Of a stretch of 64,000 nucleotides of DNA, positions 1 through 8,721 are shown in pieces. Below the pieces are notes generated by a model. That model saw only the letters and a program-made list of their open reading frames with translations, was not told the origin of the DNA and did not search any database. Source of the stretch: an uncultured Cellulophaga sp. (lineage in GTDB: Bacteria; Bacteroidota; Bacteroidia; Flavobacteriales; Flavobacteriaceae); assembly GCA_947491225.1 (NCBI GenBank), contig CANLIE010000005.1, positions 1-64,000 on the forward strand, given 5' to 3'. How positions within the stretch are numbered: the first letter of the stretch is position 1; each line of letters starts with the position of its first letter. Both the position numbers and the translations under genes were made by a program.

Positions 1-1
1 T

Positions 2-991
2 CTAGAAGTAGAAATACAATATTGGAAAAATAATAAAAAAGTGGCTTGAGAAAATAGTCCAAAATTTATTAGGTACTCCAGATCGTATCGCCTGCCAAGA
101 GGCTTCTACAAAATAACTCCGTATCAAGCGGTGTGCCCTTGGTGTAATGCCCATTACTCGTGAACTGCCGCCACTTTGATACACTCCTGGTGCCAAACCT
201 ACATAACCTGCCAAATGTTTTATATTATTAAATCTTCGTAAATCACCCAATTCACAGAGAATACCACAGGCCACTATGCCGCCAATTCCTGGTATACTTC
301 GTAGTAAAAGATAGTCTTTCTTGTAATGCACCTTGCAGTATCTTCTAAGCTCTGTCGAGACATCGCGAAGCTCTTGGTCTACAAAACGAAAAAAACGCAT
401 CCGACTATCTAAGGTTGATTTTGCTGTTGGATGCTTAAAAACCATAGCATCTAACCAAGAACGGTACTTATGACTCCAATGGTCGTTATCGAACTCTTAT
501 GGCTCTTTGATACCGAAATACAATAACTGCATCTTGATATAACTCTTAATTCTTCGAAAGTCCTTTACCAAATCATTTCTTCGCCTGAACAAACTACGGA
601 GTTCTTCTCGCTCCATATCTGGAACCACAATACTAGACAAGCGACCATCTTTAAGCTCTCTGGCTATTAACTGTGCATCTATCTTATCGGTCTTGGTGTA
701 CTTCTCCTTGCCTTTTCTATGAATCTCTGCTGGGTTTACTACTAGTGATTGCCATCCATAACTCTCAAAACAACGGTGTGCATAATAGCCACAACAGCCT
801 GCTTCGTAAGCGGTACTAACTTCATATCCAGAAAAATGCTTGGTAACATATTTTAATAGTTGGTCAGGATCTGGTGACATACTGAAGGATTTGCATGAAA
901 ATAATTCTGTTGCACAATGTACTTTCCAGCTCCGTTTGTGAATGTCAATTCCAATGTATAACTTTGGTAATGCTGTATTTTTAGTATTCAT
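2..991 (-). pseudogene. IS110-family transposase, broken by an in-frame stop
   Basis: Reading from 991 downward, the first 164 residues form the N-terminal DEDD catalytic domain of IS110 transposases (start LYIGIDIHKRSWKV, then DKIDAQLIARELKDGRL). A TAA at 497-499 interrupts the frame. The same frame continues after it (EFDNDHWSHKYRSWLDAMV) into the C-terminal IS116/IS110/IS902 domain (LLRSIPGIGGIVACGILCEL, then LAGYVGLAPGVYQSGGSSRV). Near the window start the frame ends in a low-complexity hydrophobic tail instead of the usual C-terminus, so the 3' end is also lost or frameshifted. The family assignment is secure. The element looks inactive unless the stop is read through. The outer end of the element may lie before position 1. 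Confidence 0.87.
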
Positions 992-1047
992 ATCTTTATT
1001 TTTTGTTCATCCTTAAAGATACTAGAATTAATGCTTTTTCATCGATG

Positions 1048-1263
1048 CTATAAAAATAGGCATAATAGCAGTAAAGTTGAGGTTTTTGTCTGCATATAAA
1101 ATATACGCTCGTTACCAAATTCTGCTTCATTAGGGTCTTTATGCTCGTTTGCCAACTTATTTAACGCAAATTGTACTTCTTCTGCTCTTGTATTTATATT
1201 TTTCTTTATAAATAATTGCGATGCCAAGTTTGTTCCGTTCCAATTGCTACTTGGATACAGCAC
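1048..1263 (-). other. Unidentified 71-residue reading frame between IS relics
   Basis: An open frame without a recognisable family (begins MLYPSSNWNGTNLAS, contains FALNKLANEHKDPNEAEFG). It lies between two decayed transposase genes. It ends in a run of leucines that looks like read-through into non-coding DNA, so it is more likely a truncated gene fragment than an intact gene. I see no domain, signal peptide or good start context. Confidence 0.25.
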
Positions 1264-1306
1264 TTGTCATATCTTAATGATAGGCAGTGATTAATTACCC
1301 TTAGTT

Positions 1307-1665
1307 ATGAGTGAACCTATATCTGGTAACCATAACAATCTTCATAGCATTGATGTACAATTTGAGATAGTTACAGGCAGACTTGAACAAGCAGATATAC
1401 CAGTCGAAGGTCTGTTTTTAAATGCCGATGCTGGTTTTGACTCTAAAAACTTTAGATATTTGTGTGCTAAAAAAGAAATTAATACAAATGTATGTTTTAA
1501 CGAACGTAATGGAAGCACAGAAGACAGAAATGAATATTTTGACCAAGAATTATATGATAAACGTTATGTTGTGGAACGCACCAATGCTTAGATGGATAGC
1601 TTTGGTTCTTTGCTAAACCGATTTGACACGACAATAGAAATCAGGAAAGGTTTTAACTACCTGTA
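1307..1665 (+). pseudogene. IS5/IS4-type DDE transposase, C-terminal remnant
   Basis: The frame encodes SGNHNNLHSIDVQFEIVTG, then GLFLNADAGFDSKNFRYLC with the second catalytic Asp of the DDE fold, then YDKRYVVERTNA. A TAG at 1589-1591 replaces the Trp codon expected in the family motif ERTNAW. The frame then continues MDSFGSLLNRFDTT and ends early after KGFNYL at about 1665. The N-terminal half with the first catalytic Asp is absent. The remnant is therefore both truncated and nonsense-mutated, in the same IS-rich patch as the IS110 relic. Confidence 0.8.
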
Positions 1666-1783
1666 ATTCTTTGTTACATTCTATTTTTATTAAACACTTT
1701 TTTATTTTTTTCAAAAAAAATGCACTTAGTCTAATAAACAAAGTGTTTGGACTAATATAATTTTCATTACTTCTTTTATAATA

Positions 1784-1791
1784 TACTTTTG
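1784..1791 (+). promoter_or_regulatory. Bacteroidota -7 box of small RNA unit 1
   Basis: TACTTTTG matches the TAnnTTTG consensus. It lies 14 bp before the conserved CCATAGCATAAG block of the first small-RNA-like unit. The second unit has a near match at almost the same distance. Confidence 0.5.
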
Positions 1792-1795
1792 ACGC

Positions 1796-1867
1796 CACCA
1801 TAGCATAAGTAGGTTAAGTTCATGGTAAGATTTGGGGGAAAAGGTGGAGGAGACTCCGCCTTTTTAT
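1796..1867 (+). ncRNA. Candidate small RNA, unit 1 of a tandem pair
   Basis: The unit has a TAnnTTTG promoter, then a block of about 40 bp that is nearly identical to unit 2 (from CCATAGCATAAG to GGTAAGATTTGGG). It ends in an intrinsic terminator at 1839-1865: an 11-bp stem AAAAGGTGGAG/CTCCGCCTTTT with loop GAGA, followed by T. Compared with unit 2 the stem length and loop differ but the pairing is kept. No reading frame of note spans it. The expected transcript is about 70 nt. The function is unknown; I could not compare it with Rfam families such as Flavo-1. Confidence 0.55.
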
Positions 1868-1976
1868 TTGCTTATAATCAGGTAATTAGGACAATTCTAT
1901 CCATATATTAAGAGAATATCAACTATCTTTTCTTAATTTTTTTTAAGTTTTTTTTTTTTATTAGACACAATACCAG

Positions 1977-1984
1977 TAATTTAG
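1977..1984 (+). promoter_or_regulatory. -7 box of small RNA unit 2
   Basis: TAATTTAG matches TAnnTTTG at all but one fixed position. It lies 13 bp before the CCATAGCATAAG block of the second unit, almost the same spacing as in unit 1. Confidence 0.4.
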
Positions 1985-1988
1985 CATC

Positions 1989-2065
1989 GCCATAGCATAA
2001 GTAGGTTAAGTTTATGGTAAGATTTGGGATGAAAAGGGTGGAGATTTCTCCGCCCTTTTCTGTTT
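1989..2065 (+). ncRNA. Candidate small RNA, unit 2 of a tandem pair
   Basis: Second copy of the unit at 1796-1867, 192 bp downstream in direct orientation. The block from CCATAGCATAAG to AGATTTGGG differs from unit 1 by a single base (C to T before ATGG). It ends in a 12-bp terminator stem AAAAGGGTGGAG/CTCCGCCCTTTT (2032-2043 and 2048-2059) with loop ATTT, then T-rich DNA. The extra G-C pair relative to unit 1 is a compensatory change, which argues for a maintained RNA structure. Confidence 0.55.
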
Positions 2066-2096
2066 TTTAGTGAATATATTAAGTTTAATCATAAAA

Positions 2097-2121
2097 AAAG
2101 CCACTCAATTAGAGTGGCTTT
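2097..2121 (-). terminator. Intrinsic terminator after the superoxide dismutase gene
   Basis: The stem AAAGCCACTC/GAGTGGCTTT with loop AATTA is flanked by A and T runs, so it could work in both directions. It lies 22 bp after the sod stop codon and also closes the small-RNA region. Confidence 0.75.
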
Positions 2122-2142
2122 AGTTCTTTAAAAAAGAAGTGT

Positions 2143-2751
2143 TTATTTATTATCTGTGTATAATTCAGCAACCTTTTCCCAGTCAATTACATTAAAAAAA
2201 CCGTTAATATAATCTGGTCTTCTGTTTTGGTAGTTTAAATAATAAGCGTGCTCCCAAACATCTAAGCCCAATATAGGGAAACCACCACAACCAACACCTG
2301 GCATAAGTGGATTATCTTGATTAGGAGAAGAGCAAACTTCTAACGTACCTCCTTTTTGTACACACAACCAAGCCCAACCAGAACCAAACCTAGTTGCAGC
2401 TGCTTTTGAAAAAGCAGTTTTAAAGGAGTCAAAAGAACCAAAAGCATCTGTAATTGCATTTGCTAGTGCTCCAGTTGGCTCACCACCACCATTTGGAGAC
2501 ATTACTTCCCAAAAAAGAGAATGGTTATAAAACCCACCACCATTGTTACGTACAGCAGCATTGTTCATATCCAAATTAGTTAAGATGTCTTCAATAGAAT
2601 TGCTTGCTAAATCTGTGCCCTCTATAGCATCATTAAGTTTTGTTGTATATCCGTTGTGATGTTTAGTATGGTGAATCTCCATAGTTCTAGCATCAATATG
2701 TGGTTCTAAAGCATCATATGCATAAGATAATTTTGGTAAATCAAAAGCCAT
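2143..2751 (-). CDS. sodA: Superoxide dismutase, Mn-type
   Basis: Converts superoxide to hydrogen peroxide and oxygen; probably cytoplasmic, as no signal peptide is seen. The protein is 202 residues, the usual length, and starts [19 protein letters not shown] after Met. The metal site is visible: His27 in [11 protein letters not shown], the second His in [11 protein letters not shown], and Asp and His in [19 protein letters not shown] and the Gln of SPNQDNP resemble Mn-type rather than Fe-type enzymes, although cambialistic use cannot be excluded. An upstream ATG at 2820 would add 23 non-homologous residues. I reject it because a -7 box (TAAATTTG on the minus strand, 2790-2797) lies inside that extension. 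Confidence 0.93.
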   Translation of the reverse strand: MAFDLPKLSYAYDALEPHIDARTMEIHHTKHHNGYTTKLNDAIEGTDLASNSIEDILTNLDMNNAAVRNNGGGFYNHSLFWEVMSPNGGGEPTGALANAITDAFGSFDSFKTAFSKAAATRFGSGWAWLCVQKGGTLEVCSSPNQDNPLMPGVGCGGFPILGLDVWEHAYYLNYQNRRPDYINGFFNVIDWEKVAELYTDNK

Positions 2752-2789
2752 AATTGTATCTATTTTTAAGTTAAAAAAATGTTGTAGTT

Positions 2790-2797
2790 CAAATTTA
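2790..2797 (-). promoter_or_regulatory. -7 box of the superoxide dismutase gene
   Basis: Reads TAAATTTG on the minus strand, a perfect TAnnTTTG. It predicts a leader of about 30 nt before the ATG at 2751 and settles the start choice for the gene. A clear -33 box is not seen. Confidence 0.5.
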
Positions 2798-2873
2798 CAA
2801 TATTCTAGAGCATTTTCCATAAATTTTCTGTTAAGAACATTGTAATATTATGTAATTTGCAACTAAAAACTAC

Positions 2874-5800
2874 TTGGAAGCTTCTCCTTATAAAATATAC
2901 AGTGCGTCTGCTGGATCTGGTAAAACGTATACGTTAACAAAAGAGTACCTAAAAATTATACTTTCTTCTAAAACGCCTAAAAGTTATGGGCAAATATTGG
3001 CTATTACTTTTACAAATAAGGCAGTAAATGAAATGAAACAGCGTATTCTAGATAGTTTGTATGAGTTTGGCACAATAGAAGCATACAGTAAACAGTCAGA
3101 TTTGTTTAAGGATGTATCAAGGGAGCTAAATATTGAGCCAAAAATACTTCAATCTAAAGCCAAAAAGATACATAAAAGTATTTTACATAATTATGCTTTT
3201 TTTGACATTTCTACCATAGATAAATTTACGCATAGATTAATTAGGACGTTCGCTAAAGATTTAAAAATTCCGCAAAATTTTGAAGTAATAATAGACACAG
3301 AACTTTTACTGTCAGAAGCAGTAGAACGTCTTATTGCAAAAGCAGGGACATATGAGTTATTAACATCTGCATTGTTAGATTTTACTTTTGAAAAAATAGA
3401 TGATAATAAAAGTTGGGACATATCTTTTGACTTAAAGAAAGTTGGCAATATGTTATTTGATGAAAATAACATTGAACATCTAAAGGATTTTAAAAGTAAG
3501 AATATTTCTGATTTTATAGAATTAAAGAAAACCATTAAAGCTAGTATAAGAAAGCTAGAATTGATTACTATTAAGAAAGCAAAACTTGTAAATGCTATTA
3601 TTGAAAGTGAAGGTTTAGATGTAACCGATTTTCCAAGACAAACATTACCCAACCATTTTATTAAAATTACTGAAGGAGAGTTTAGCCCAACTAAATTATA
3701 TAATAATAAGTTAGAAGAAAATTTAAGAAGCGGAAAAATTTTTAAAGCAGGCACAAAGAATGCTCCAGACCATATTGCATCAAGATTTTTAGAGATTTAT
3801 GTTAGTATTAAACAGAATGTATACCAAAGGGCTATGTATAATAATATATACAATAACATAGTGCCTTTAACTGTATTAAATGAAATACAGAAAGAAATAA
3901 ATATAATATGCAAGGAAAGAGACCAGTTAACCTTGTCTTCTTTTAATACTATTATTTCAAATGAAATAAAAAATCAACCAGCACCATTTATTTATGAGCG
4001 CTTGGGAGAAAAATATAGGCATTACTTTATAGATGAATTTCAAGATACATCAGAATTACAATGGAAAAATTTAGTGCCATTAATTGGTAATGCCTTAGAG
4101 AGTTTGGATGAATATGGTAAAATGGGCTCTCTTTTATTAGTTGGTGATGCCAAACAAGCTATATATAGATGGCGTGGAGGAAAAGCAGAGCAATTTATGG
4201 ATTTGTCCAATAAGAAAACAATCCCATATGTTGTAGAGCCAGTAACGGTAGAGTTACCAAAAAACTATAGGAGTTTTTCAGAAATTATCAACTTTAATAA
4301 TAGCTTTTTTAAAACTAGTAGTAGTTTTTTAAATAATGAAGCATATGCAGAACTATATGTTTCTGGAAATCAACAAAATATTAACACAAAAGAAGGAGGT
4401 TTTATAGAGTTGTCATTTATACCAAATGAGAAAGAAGAAAATGATAATGAGTTGTATTGTAACAAGGTTTTTGAAACAATAAATGAGCTTGTTCTAGAAA
4501 AGGGATATGATTATAAGGACATTTGTGTTTTGGTAAGATCTAATAGTCATAGTTATGTATTGGCAGATTTTCTGGTAGCACAAGAAATTCCTATCATATC
4601 GTCAGAATCATTATTATTAAAGAGCAGTAATGAGGTTAACTTTCTTGTTAATTTATTAAAATATGGTACTCAACCTAAAGATGTGGATACAGCTTATGAA
4701 ATTTTATATTTTTTAGCTAGGGAACATAAGAGTAGACATCAATTTATACAAACGCATTTATATTCTTTAAATGATTTTCTAAAAACAGAGTATGATTTTG
4801 TTATAGAAAAACAATTATCCGTATATGATGTTTTTGAAAAAGCAATACGCCAATTTAATTTAGCAAAAATATCAGATGCATATATTACAAGTTTAATGGA
4901 TGAGGTCTTGGATATTGAGCAAAAAGAGGGTGTTAGCGCACAATTGTTTTTGTCTTTTTGGGAAAAGAAAAAAGACAAACTTTCTTTAAAAGCTCCAGAC
5001 AATATAGATGCGGTACAGATAATGACAATACATAAATCTAAAGGGTTAGAATTTCCTATTGTTATTTTTCCGTTTGCTAATTCATTAATATATGGCAAAG
5101 ATGAAAAAATATGGCTTCCTGTTTCTTCAGAAGAGTTTAATGGCTTTACAGAAATGCTTGTGACCAAAAAACAGGAAATGGAAGAATACGGAGATGTTGC
5201 AGCTCAGTTATTTGTAGAAGAACATTCTAAAATGGAACTAGATGCCTTTAACGTATTATATGTAGCACTAACACGTGCTGTAAAAGCATTGTATATAATA
5301 AGTAAAAAAGAAATTAATACAAAAGGGGAGCCTAATATGAATAGGTATTCTGGGTTGTTTATAAACTACCTAAAAGAGAAAGGTATTTGGAACGATACTG
5401 ATTTAACATATAATTTTGGGAAATTAGAAAAAGAAATTACACCTATTGTTAATAAGGATAAGATAGCCAATATAGCATATCTGTACACTTCTAAAGACAG
5501 GCCTAGTTTTAAAATAGTAACAAATTCTAGTGTGTTGTGGGAAAGTAATAGAAAAGAAGCTATGGAAAAAGGGAATTTAATTCACTTACTCCTTAGTTAT
5601 ATAAAAACAGAAAAAGATGTAGATAAAGCCATTGCAATTTTAATTAGGGATGGTAATTTAAGCTTTAAGGAAAGTATTATAATAAAAACTAAAGTTATGA
5701 AGATAATAGAACATCCAAAATTAATAAAATATTATAAGGAAGGAAATATTGTTAAGAATGAAAAGGATATAATTACGGCAGAAGGATTACTTTTGCGCCC

Positions 5801-5984
5801 AGATAGAGTTGTTATAAAAGGCAGAGAAGTAACAATCATAGATTACAAAACTGGCTTAGCTAATAATATATATCATGACCAAGTAAATGAATATGCAGCA
5901 GCTTTAAAAGCTATGAATTATACTATAGCAAATAAAATTATTGTATATATAAATGAACAAATAACTCCAGAATTTATATCTTAA
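2874..5984 (+). CDS. AddA-like UvrD/RecB-family helicase-nuclease
   Basis: ATP-dependent helicase with a C-terminal nuclease, expected to process double-strand breaks for recombination together with the AddB-like protein at 8722-11448. It has 1036 residues. Visible SF1 motifs in order: Walker A ASAGSGKT (about 11-18), motif Ia ITFTNKAVNEMKQRI, Walker B DEFQDTS (about 387), motif III VGDAKQAIYRWRGG, motif IV PKNYRSF, motif V MTIHKSKGLEFP, motif VI YVALTRAVKALY. The end carries a PD-(D/E)XK nuclease core (LLRPDRVV, then VTIIDYKTG). The start is a TTG at 2874, chosen because homologues begin just before the Walker A strand and no ATG fits. kbl follows after 3 bp. Confidence 0.9.
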   Translation: MEASPYKIYSASAGSGKTYTLTKEYLKIILSSKTPKSYGQILAITFTNKAVNEMKQRILDSLYEFGTIEAYSKQSDLFKDVSRELNIEPKILQSKAKKIHKSILHNYAFFDISTIDKFTHRLIRTFAKDLKIPQNFEVIIDTELLLSEAVERLIAKAGTYELLTSALLDFTFEKIDDNKSWDISFDLKKVGNMLFDENNIEHLKDFKSKNISDFIELKKTIKASIRKLELITIKKAKLVNAIIESEGLDVTDFPRQTLPNHFIKITEGEFSPTKLYNNKLEENLRSGKIFKAGTKNAPDHIASRFLEIYVSIKQNVYQRAMYNNIYNNIVPLTVLNEIQKEINIICKERDQLTLSSFNTIISNEIKNQPAPFIYERLGEKYRHYFIDEFQDTSELQWKNLVPLIGNALESLDEYGKMGSLLLVGDAKQAIYRWRGGKAEQFMDLSNKKTIPYVVEPVTVELPKNYRSFSEIINFNNSFFKTSSSFLNNEAYAELYVSGNQQNINTKEGGFIELSFIPNEKEENDNELYCNKVFETINELVLEKGYDYKDICVLVRSNSHSYVLADFLVAQEIPIISSESLLLKSSNEVNFLVNLLKYGTQPKDVDTAYEILYFLAREHKSRHQFIQTHLYSLNDFLKTEYDFVIEKQLSVYDVFEKAIRQFNLAKISDAYITSLMDEVLDIEQKEGVSAQLFLSFWEKKKDKLSLKAPDNIDAVQIMTIHKSKGLEFPIVIFPFANSLIYGKDEKIWLPVSSEEFNGFTEMLVTKKQEMEEYGDVAAQLFVEEHSKMELDAFNVLYVALTRAVKALYIISKKEINTKGEPNMNRYSGLFINYLKEKGIWNDTDLTYNFGKLEKEITPIVNKDKIANIAYLYTSKDRPSFKIVTNSSVLWESNRKEAMEKGNLIHLLLSYIKTEKDVDKAIAILIRDGNLSFKESIIIKTKVMKIIEHPKLIKYYKEGNIVKNEKDIITAEGLLLRPDRVVIKGREVTIIDYKTGLANNIYHDQVNEYAAALKAMNYTIANKIIVYINEQITPEFIS

Positions 5985-5987
5985 ATT

Positions 5988-7181
5988 ATGTACGGAAAAA
6001 TAAAAGAACACTTACAGAAAGAAATAGATGCTATAAAAGAAGCAGGTCTCTACAAAACCGAGCGTATAATAACCTCACCTCAAGACGCAATTATAAAAAT
6101 ATCCACAGGAGAAGAAGTAATTAACTTTTGCGCAAATAATTATTTAGGACTATCATCTCATCCAGATGTTATACAAGCTGCAAAAGATGCTATGGATACA
6201 CACGGTTTTGGAATGTCATCTGTACGCTTTATTTGTGGAACTCAAGATATTCATAAAGAGCTAGAGCAAAAAGTAGCTAATTTCTATGGAACAGAAGATA
6301 CAATCTTATATGCAGCTGCTTTTGATGCGAATGGAGGTGTTTTTGAACCTTTGTTGACTGCTGAAGATGCAATTATATCAGATTCACTAAATCATGCATC
6401 AATAATAGATGGTGTACGTTTATGTAAAGCAAAACGATATAGATATGCCAATAATGATATGACAGATTTAGAAACCCAGTTAAAACAAGCAAATACAGAT
6501 GGTTCTAGATTTAAAATTATTGTTACAGATGGTGTTTTCTCTATGGATGGTCTATTAGCTCCGTTAGATTATATATGTGACTTAGCAGATAAGTATGATG
6601 CTTTGGTAATGATTGATGAGTGCCATGCTGCAGGTTTTATAGGAAAAACTGGTCGTGGTACATTAGAGGAAAAGGGTGTTTTAGATAGAATAGATATTAT
6701 AACAGGTACATTAGGAAAAGCCCTTGGGGGAGCTATGGGTGGCTATACTACAGGTAAAAAAGAAATCATAGAAATATTAAGACAACGTTCAAGACCATAT
6801 TTGTTTTCTAACTCCTTAGCGCCAGCCATTGTAGGTGCTTCCATAAAGGTTTTTGATATGTTGGATACAGATACAACCTTAAGAGATAAGTTAGCAGAAA
6901 ATACAGCATACTTTAAAAAAGGGATGAAGGCTGCTGGTTTAGATATTATAGATGGTGATTCTGCTATAGTTCCGGTTATGCTCTATGACGCCAAATTATC
7001 ACAACAAATGGCAAATATGCTGCTAGAGAAAGGCATTTATGTTATTGGATTTTTCTTTCCAGTTGTACCAAAAGGAAAGGCAAGAATAAGGGTTCAATTG
7101 TCGGCAGCTCATGAAAAAAAACATTTAGATAAAGCCATTGCCGCTTTTACTGAGGTTGGAAAAGAACTAAATATTATATAA
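5988..7181 (+). CDS. kbl: Glycine C-acetyltransferase (2-amino-3-ketobutyrate CoA ligase)
   Basis: PLP enzyme of threonine breakdown. It cleaves 2-amino-3-ketobutyrate with CoA to glycine and acetyl-CoA in the cytoplasm. It has 397 residues, full length. The family core is clear: [62 protein letters not shown], and the PLP lysine K244 in [14 protein letters not shown]. It starts 3 bp after the helicase stop, so the two are probably co-transcribed, although their functions are unrelated. No threonine dehydrogenase gene is seen in the window. Confidence 0.95.
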   Translation: MYGKIKEHLQKEIDAIKEAGLYKTERIITSPQDAIIKISTGEEVINFCANNYLGLSSHPDVIQAAKDAMDTHGFGMSSVRFICGTQDIHKELEQKVANFYGTEDTILYAAAFDANGGVFEPLLTAEDAIISDSLNHASIIDGVRLCKAKRYRYANNDMTDLETQLKQANTDGSRFKIIVTDGVFSMDGLLAPLDYICDLADKYDALVMIDECHAAGFIGKTGRGTLEEKGVLDRIDIITGTLGKALGGAMGGYTTGKKEIIEILRQRSRPYLFSNSLAPAIVGASIKVFDMLDTDTTLRDKLAENTAYFKKGMKAAGLDIIDGDSAIVPVMLYDAKLSQQMANMLLEKGIYVIGFFFPVVPKGKARIRVQLSAAHEKKHLDKAIAAFTEVGKELNII

Positions 7182-7228
7182 ATAAGGTAAAAATTTTGTT
7201 GAAAATGTTAAAAAAAGAGTTGTATGAT

Positions 7229-7259
7229 TTTGTTAATAAATCCTAACAACTTACATTTG
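7229..7259 (+). promoter_or_regulatory. Promoter of the OmpA-like gene
   Basis: A TTTG -33 box (7229-7232) and a TACATTTG -7 box (7252-7259) are separated by 19 bp. This is the textbook Bacteroidota promoter and the best one in the window. The leader before the ATG at 7295 would be about 30 nt. Confidence 0.75.
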
Positions 7260-7294
7260 CAGCTTACAAACACTTAAAACTTAAATTTTAAAGC

Positions 7295-8653
7295 ATGAAA
7301 AATCTTAGCAAATTAATGGTTGTTGTCCTGCTACTCGTAGGTGCTAACAACATACAAGCGCAAGACGAAAATAATCCTTGGCAGATTAATTTTGGTATAA
7401 ACGCAGTTGATATGTGGCCAACTAATGATGACAATGCCTCTTATGTTACTGGAGAAATGTTTGATGAGTACTTTAATGCTACTGATCACTGGAACATTCT
7501 TCCTTCTATTTCTTATATAGGAGTATCTAAATATGTAGGTAATGGATTTTCTGTTGGAGCAAGAGGTTCTTTAAATAGAATTGAAAAATTAGGAGACTGG
7601 GCAGCTGATGACCTTTCTTACTATGGTGTAGATGGTGCTATTAAATATGCGTTCTTAAAAAATACTACTATTGATCCTTTCGTAGAAATTGGTGGTGGTT
7701 ATACTTGGGTAGATGATATAGGTGCTGGTACTGTTAATGCTGGTCTAGGTCTAAATATCTGGTTTTCAGAGAACATTGGTTTAACATTACAAACTGGATA
7801 TAAGCACGGATTTGAAGATTATAGCGTTAAACATTTTCAACACTTAGCTGGTCTTGCTATCAAATTTGGTGGTACTGATACAGATGGTGACGGAATATAT
7901 GATAAAGATGATGCTTGTCCAGAGGTTGCTGGTTTAGAAGCTTTCAATGGTTGTCCTGATGCTGATGGTGATGGTATAGAAGACAGCAAAGATGCTTGTC
8001 CTAACGAAGCTGGTTCTAAAGAAATGAACGGTTGTCCTGATGGTGATGGTGACGGAGTTGCTGACAAAGATGACGCTTGTCCTTCTGAAGCAGGTACTGC
8101 TGCAATGAACGGTTGTCCTGATGCTGATGGTGATGGTATTGCTGATAAGGATGATGCTTGTCCTTCTGAGGCTGGTCCAGCTGAAAACAAAGGATGCCCT
8201 TGGGAAGATAAAGATAAAGATGGTGTATTAGATAAGGATGATAAATGTCCAGAAGTTGCAGGTACTGTAGCTAATAACGGATGTCCAGAAGTAACTGAAG
8301 AAGTTCAGAAAAAATTGAATGATTACGCTAGAACTATTTTATTTGATACTGGTAAATCTTCTATTAAAGCTGAATCTACTTCTGTTATGGTAGATATCAT
8401 TACTATATTAAAAGAGTACCCTAATGCTAAATTTACAGTTGAAGGTCATACTGATAGCGTAGGTAGCGCTAAGTTAAACCAACGCTTATCTGAGTCTAGA
8501 GCTCTTTCAGTAAAAGAATTCTTAGTACAAAAAGGTATTGAGGAGTTTAGATTATCTGCTGTAGGATATGGTGAAGACAAGCCAATAGCTACTAACAATA
8601 CTAGAGCTGGTAAAAAACAAAACAGAAGAGTTGAAATCAACTTGGTAAAATAA
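7295..8653 (+). CDS. OmpA-family outer-membrane protein with TSP3 repeats
   Basis: Structural link between outer membrane and peptidoglycan. It has 452 residues. A signal peptide ([19 protein letters not shown], cut near IQAQ) is followed by an N-terminal beta-barrel region (to about 190). Then come five calcium-binding thrombospondin type 3 repeats of the form DxDGDGIxDxxDACP (about 190-335) and a C-terminal OmpA domain ([14 protein letters not shown], then [22 protein letters not shown]) that binds peptidoglycan. It has its own strong promoter and terminator, as expected for an abundant protein. Confidence 0.93.
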   Translation: MKNLSKLMVVVLLLVGANNIQAQDENNPWQINFGINAVDMWPTNDDNASYVTGEMFDEYFNATDHWNILPSISYIGVSKYVGNGFSVGARGSLNRIEKLGDWAADDLSYYGVDGAIKYAFLKNTTIDPFVEIGGGYTWVDDIGAGTVNAGLGLNIWFSENIGLTLQTGYKHGFEDYSVKHFQHLAGLAIKFGGTDTDGDGIYDKDDACPEVAGLEAFNGCPDADGDGIEDSKDACPNEAGSKEMNGCPDGDGDGVADKDDACPSEAGTAAMNGCPDADGDGIADKDDACPSEAGPAENKGCPWEDKDKDGVLDKDDKCPEVAGTVANNGCPEVTEEVQKKLNDYARTILFDTGKSSIKAESTSVMVDIITILKEYPNAKFTVEGHTDSVGSAKLNQRLSESRALSVKEFLVQKGIEEFRLSAVGYGEDKPIATNNTRAGKKQNRRVEINLVK

Positions 8654-8680
8654 TAAGGGTTTTAAACTCTAATTTTATAG

Positions 8681-8708
8681 AAAAGGCTCCGCAATTGCGG
8701 AGCTTTTT
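8681..8708 (+). terminator. Intrinsic terminator after the OmpA-like gene
   Basis: Stem GCTCCGC/GCGGAGC, extended by A-T pairs, loop AATT, then a run of T. It lies 28 bp after the stop codon and 13 bp before the next start. Confidence 0.85.
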
Positions 8709-8721
8709 TTATTTTTAGCCT

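Noticed and set aside
1784-2065. The two conserved units as a tandem riboswitch
   Set aside because: The next plus-strand gene starts 800 bp away beyond another terminator, and each unit ends in its own terminator, which fits small RNAs better.
7837-8190. A 117-codon minus-strand frame rich in Pro, Ser and Gln with internal repeats
   Set aside because: It is antisense to the TSP3 repeats of the OmpA-like gene; its repeats mirror the DxDGDG codons.
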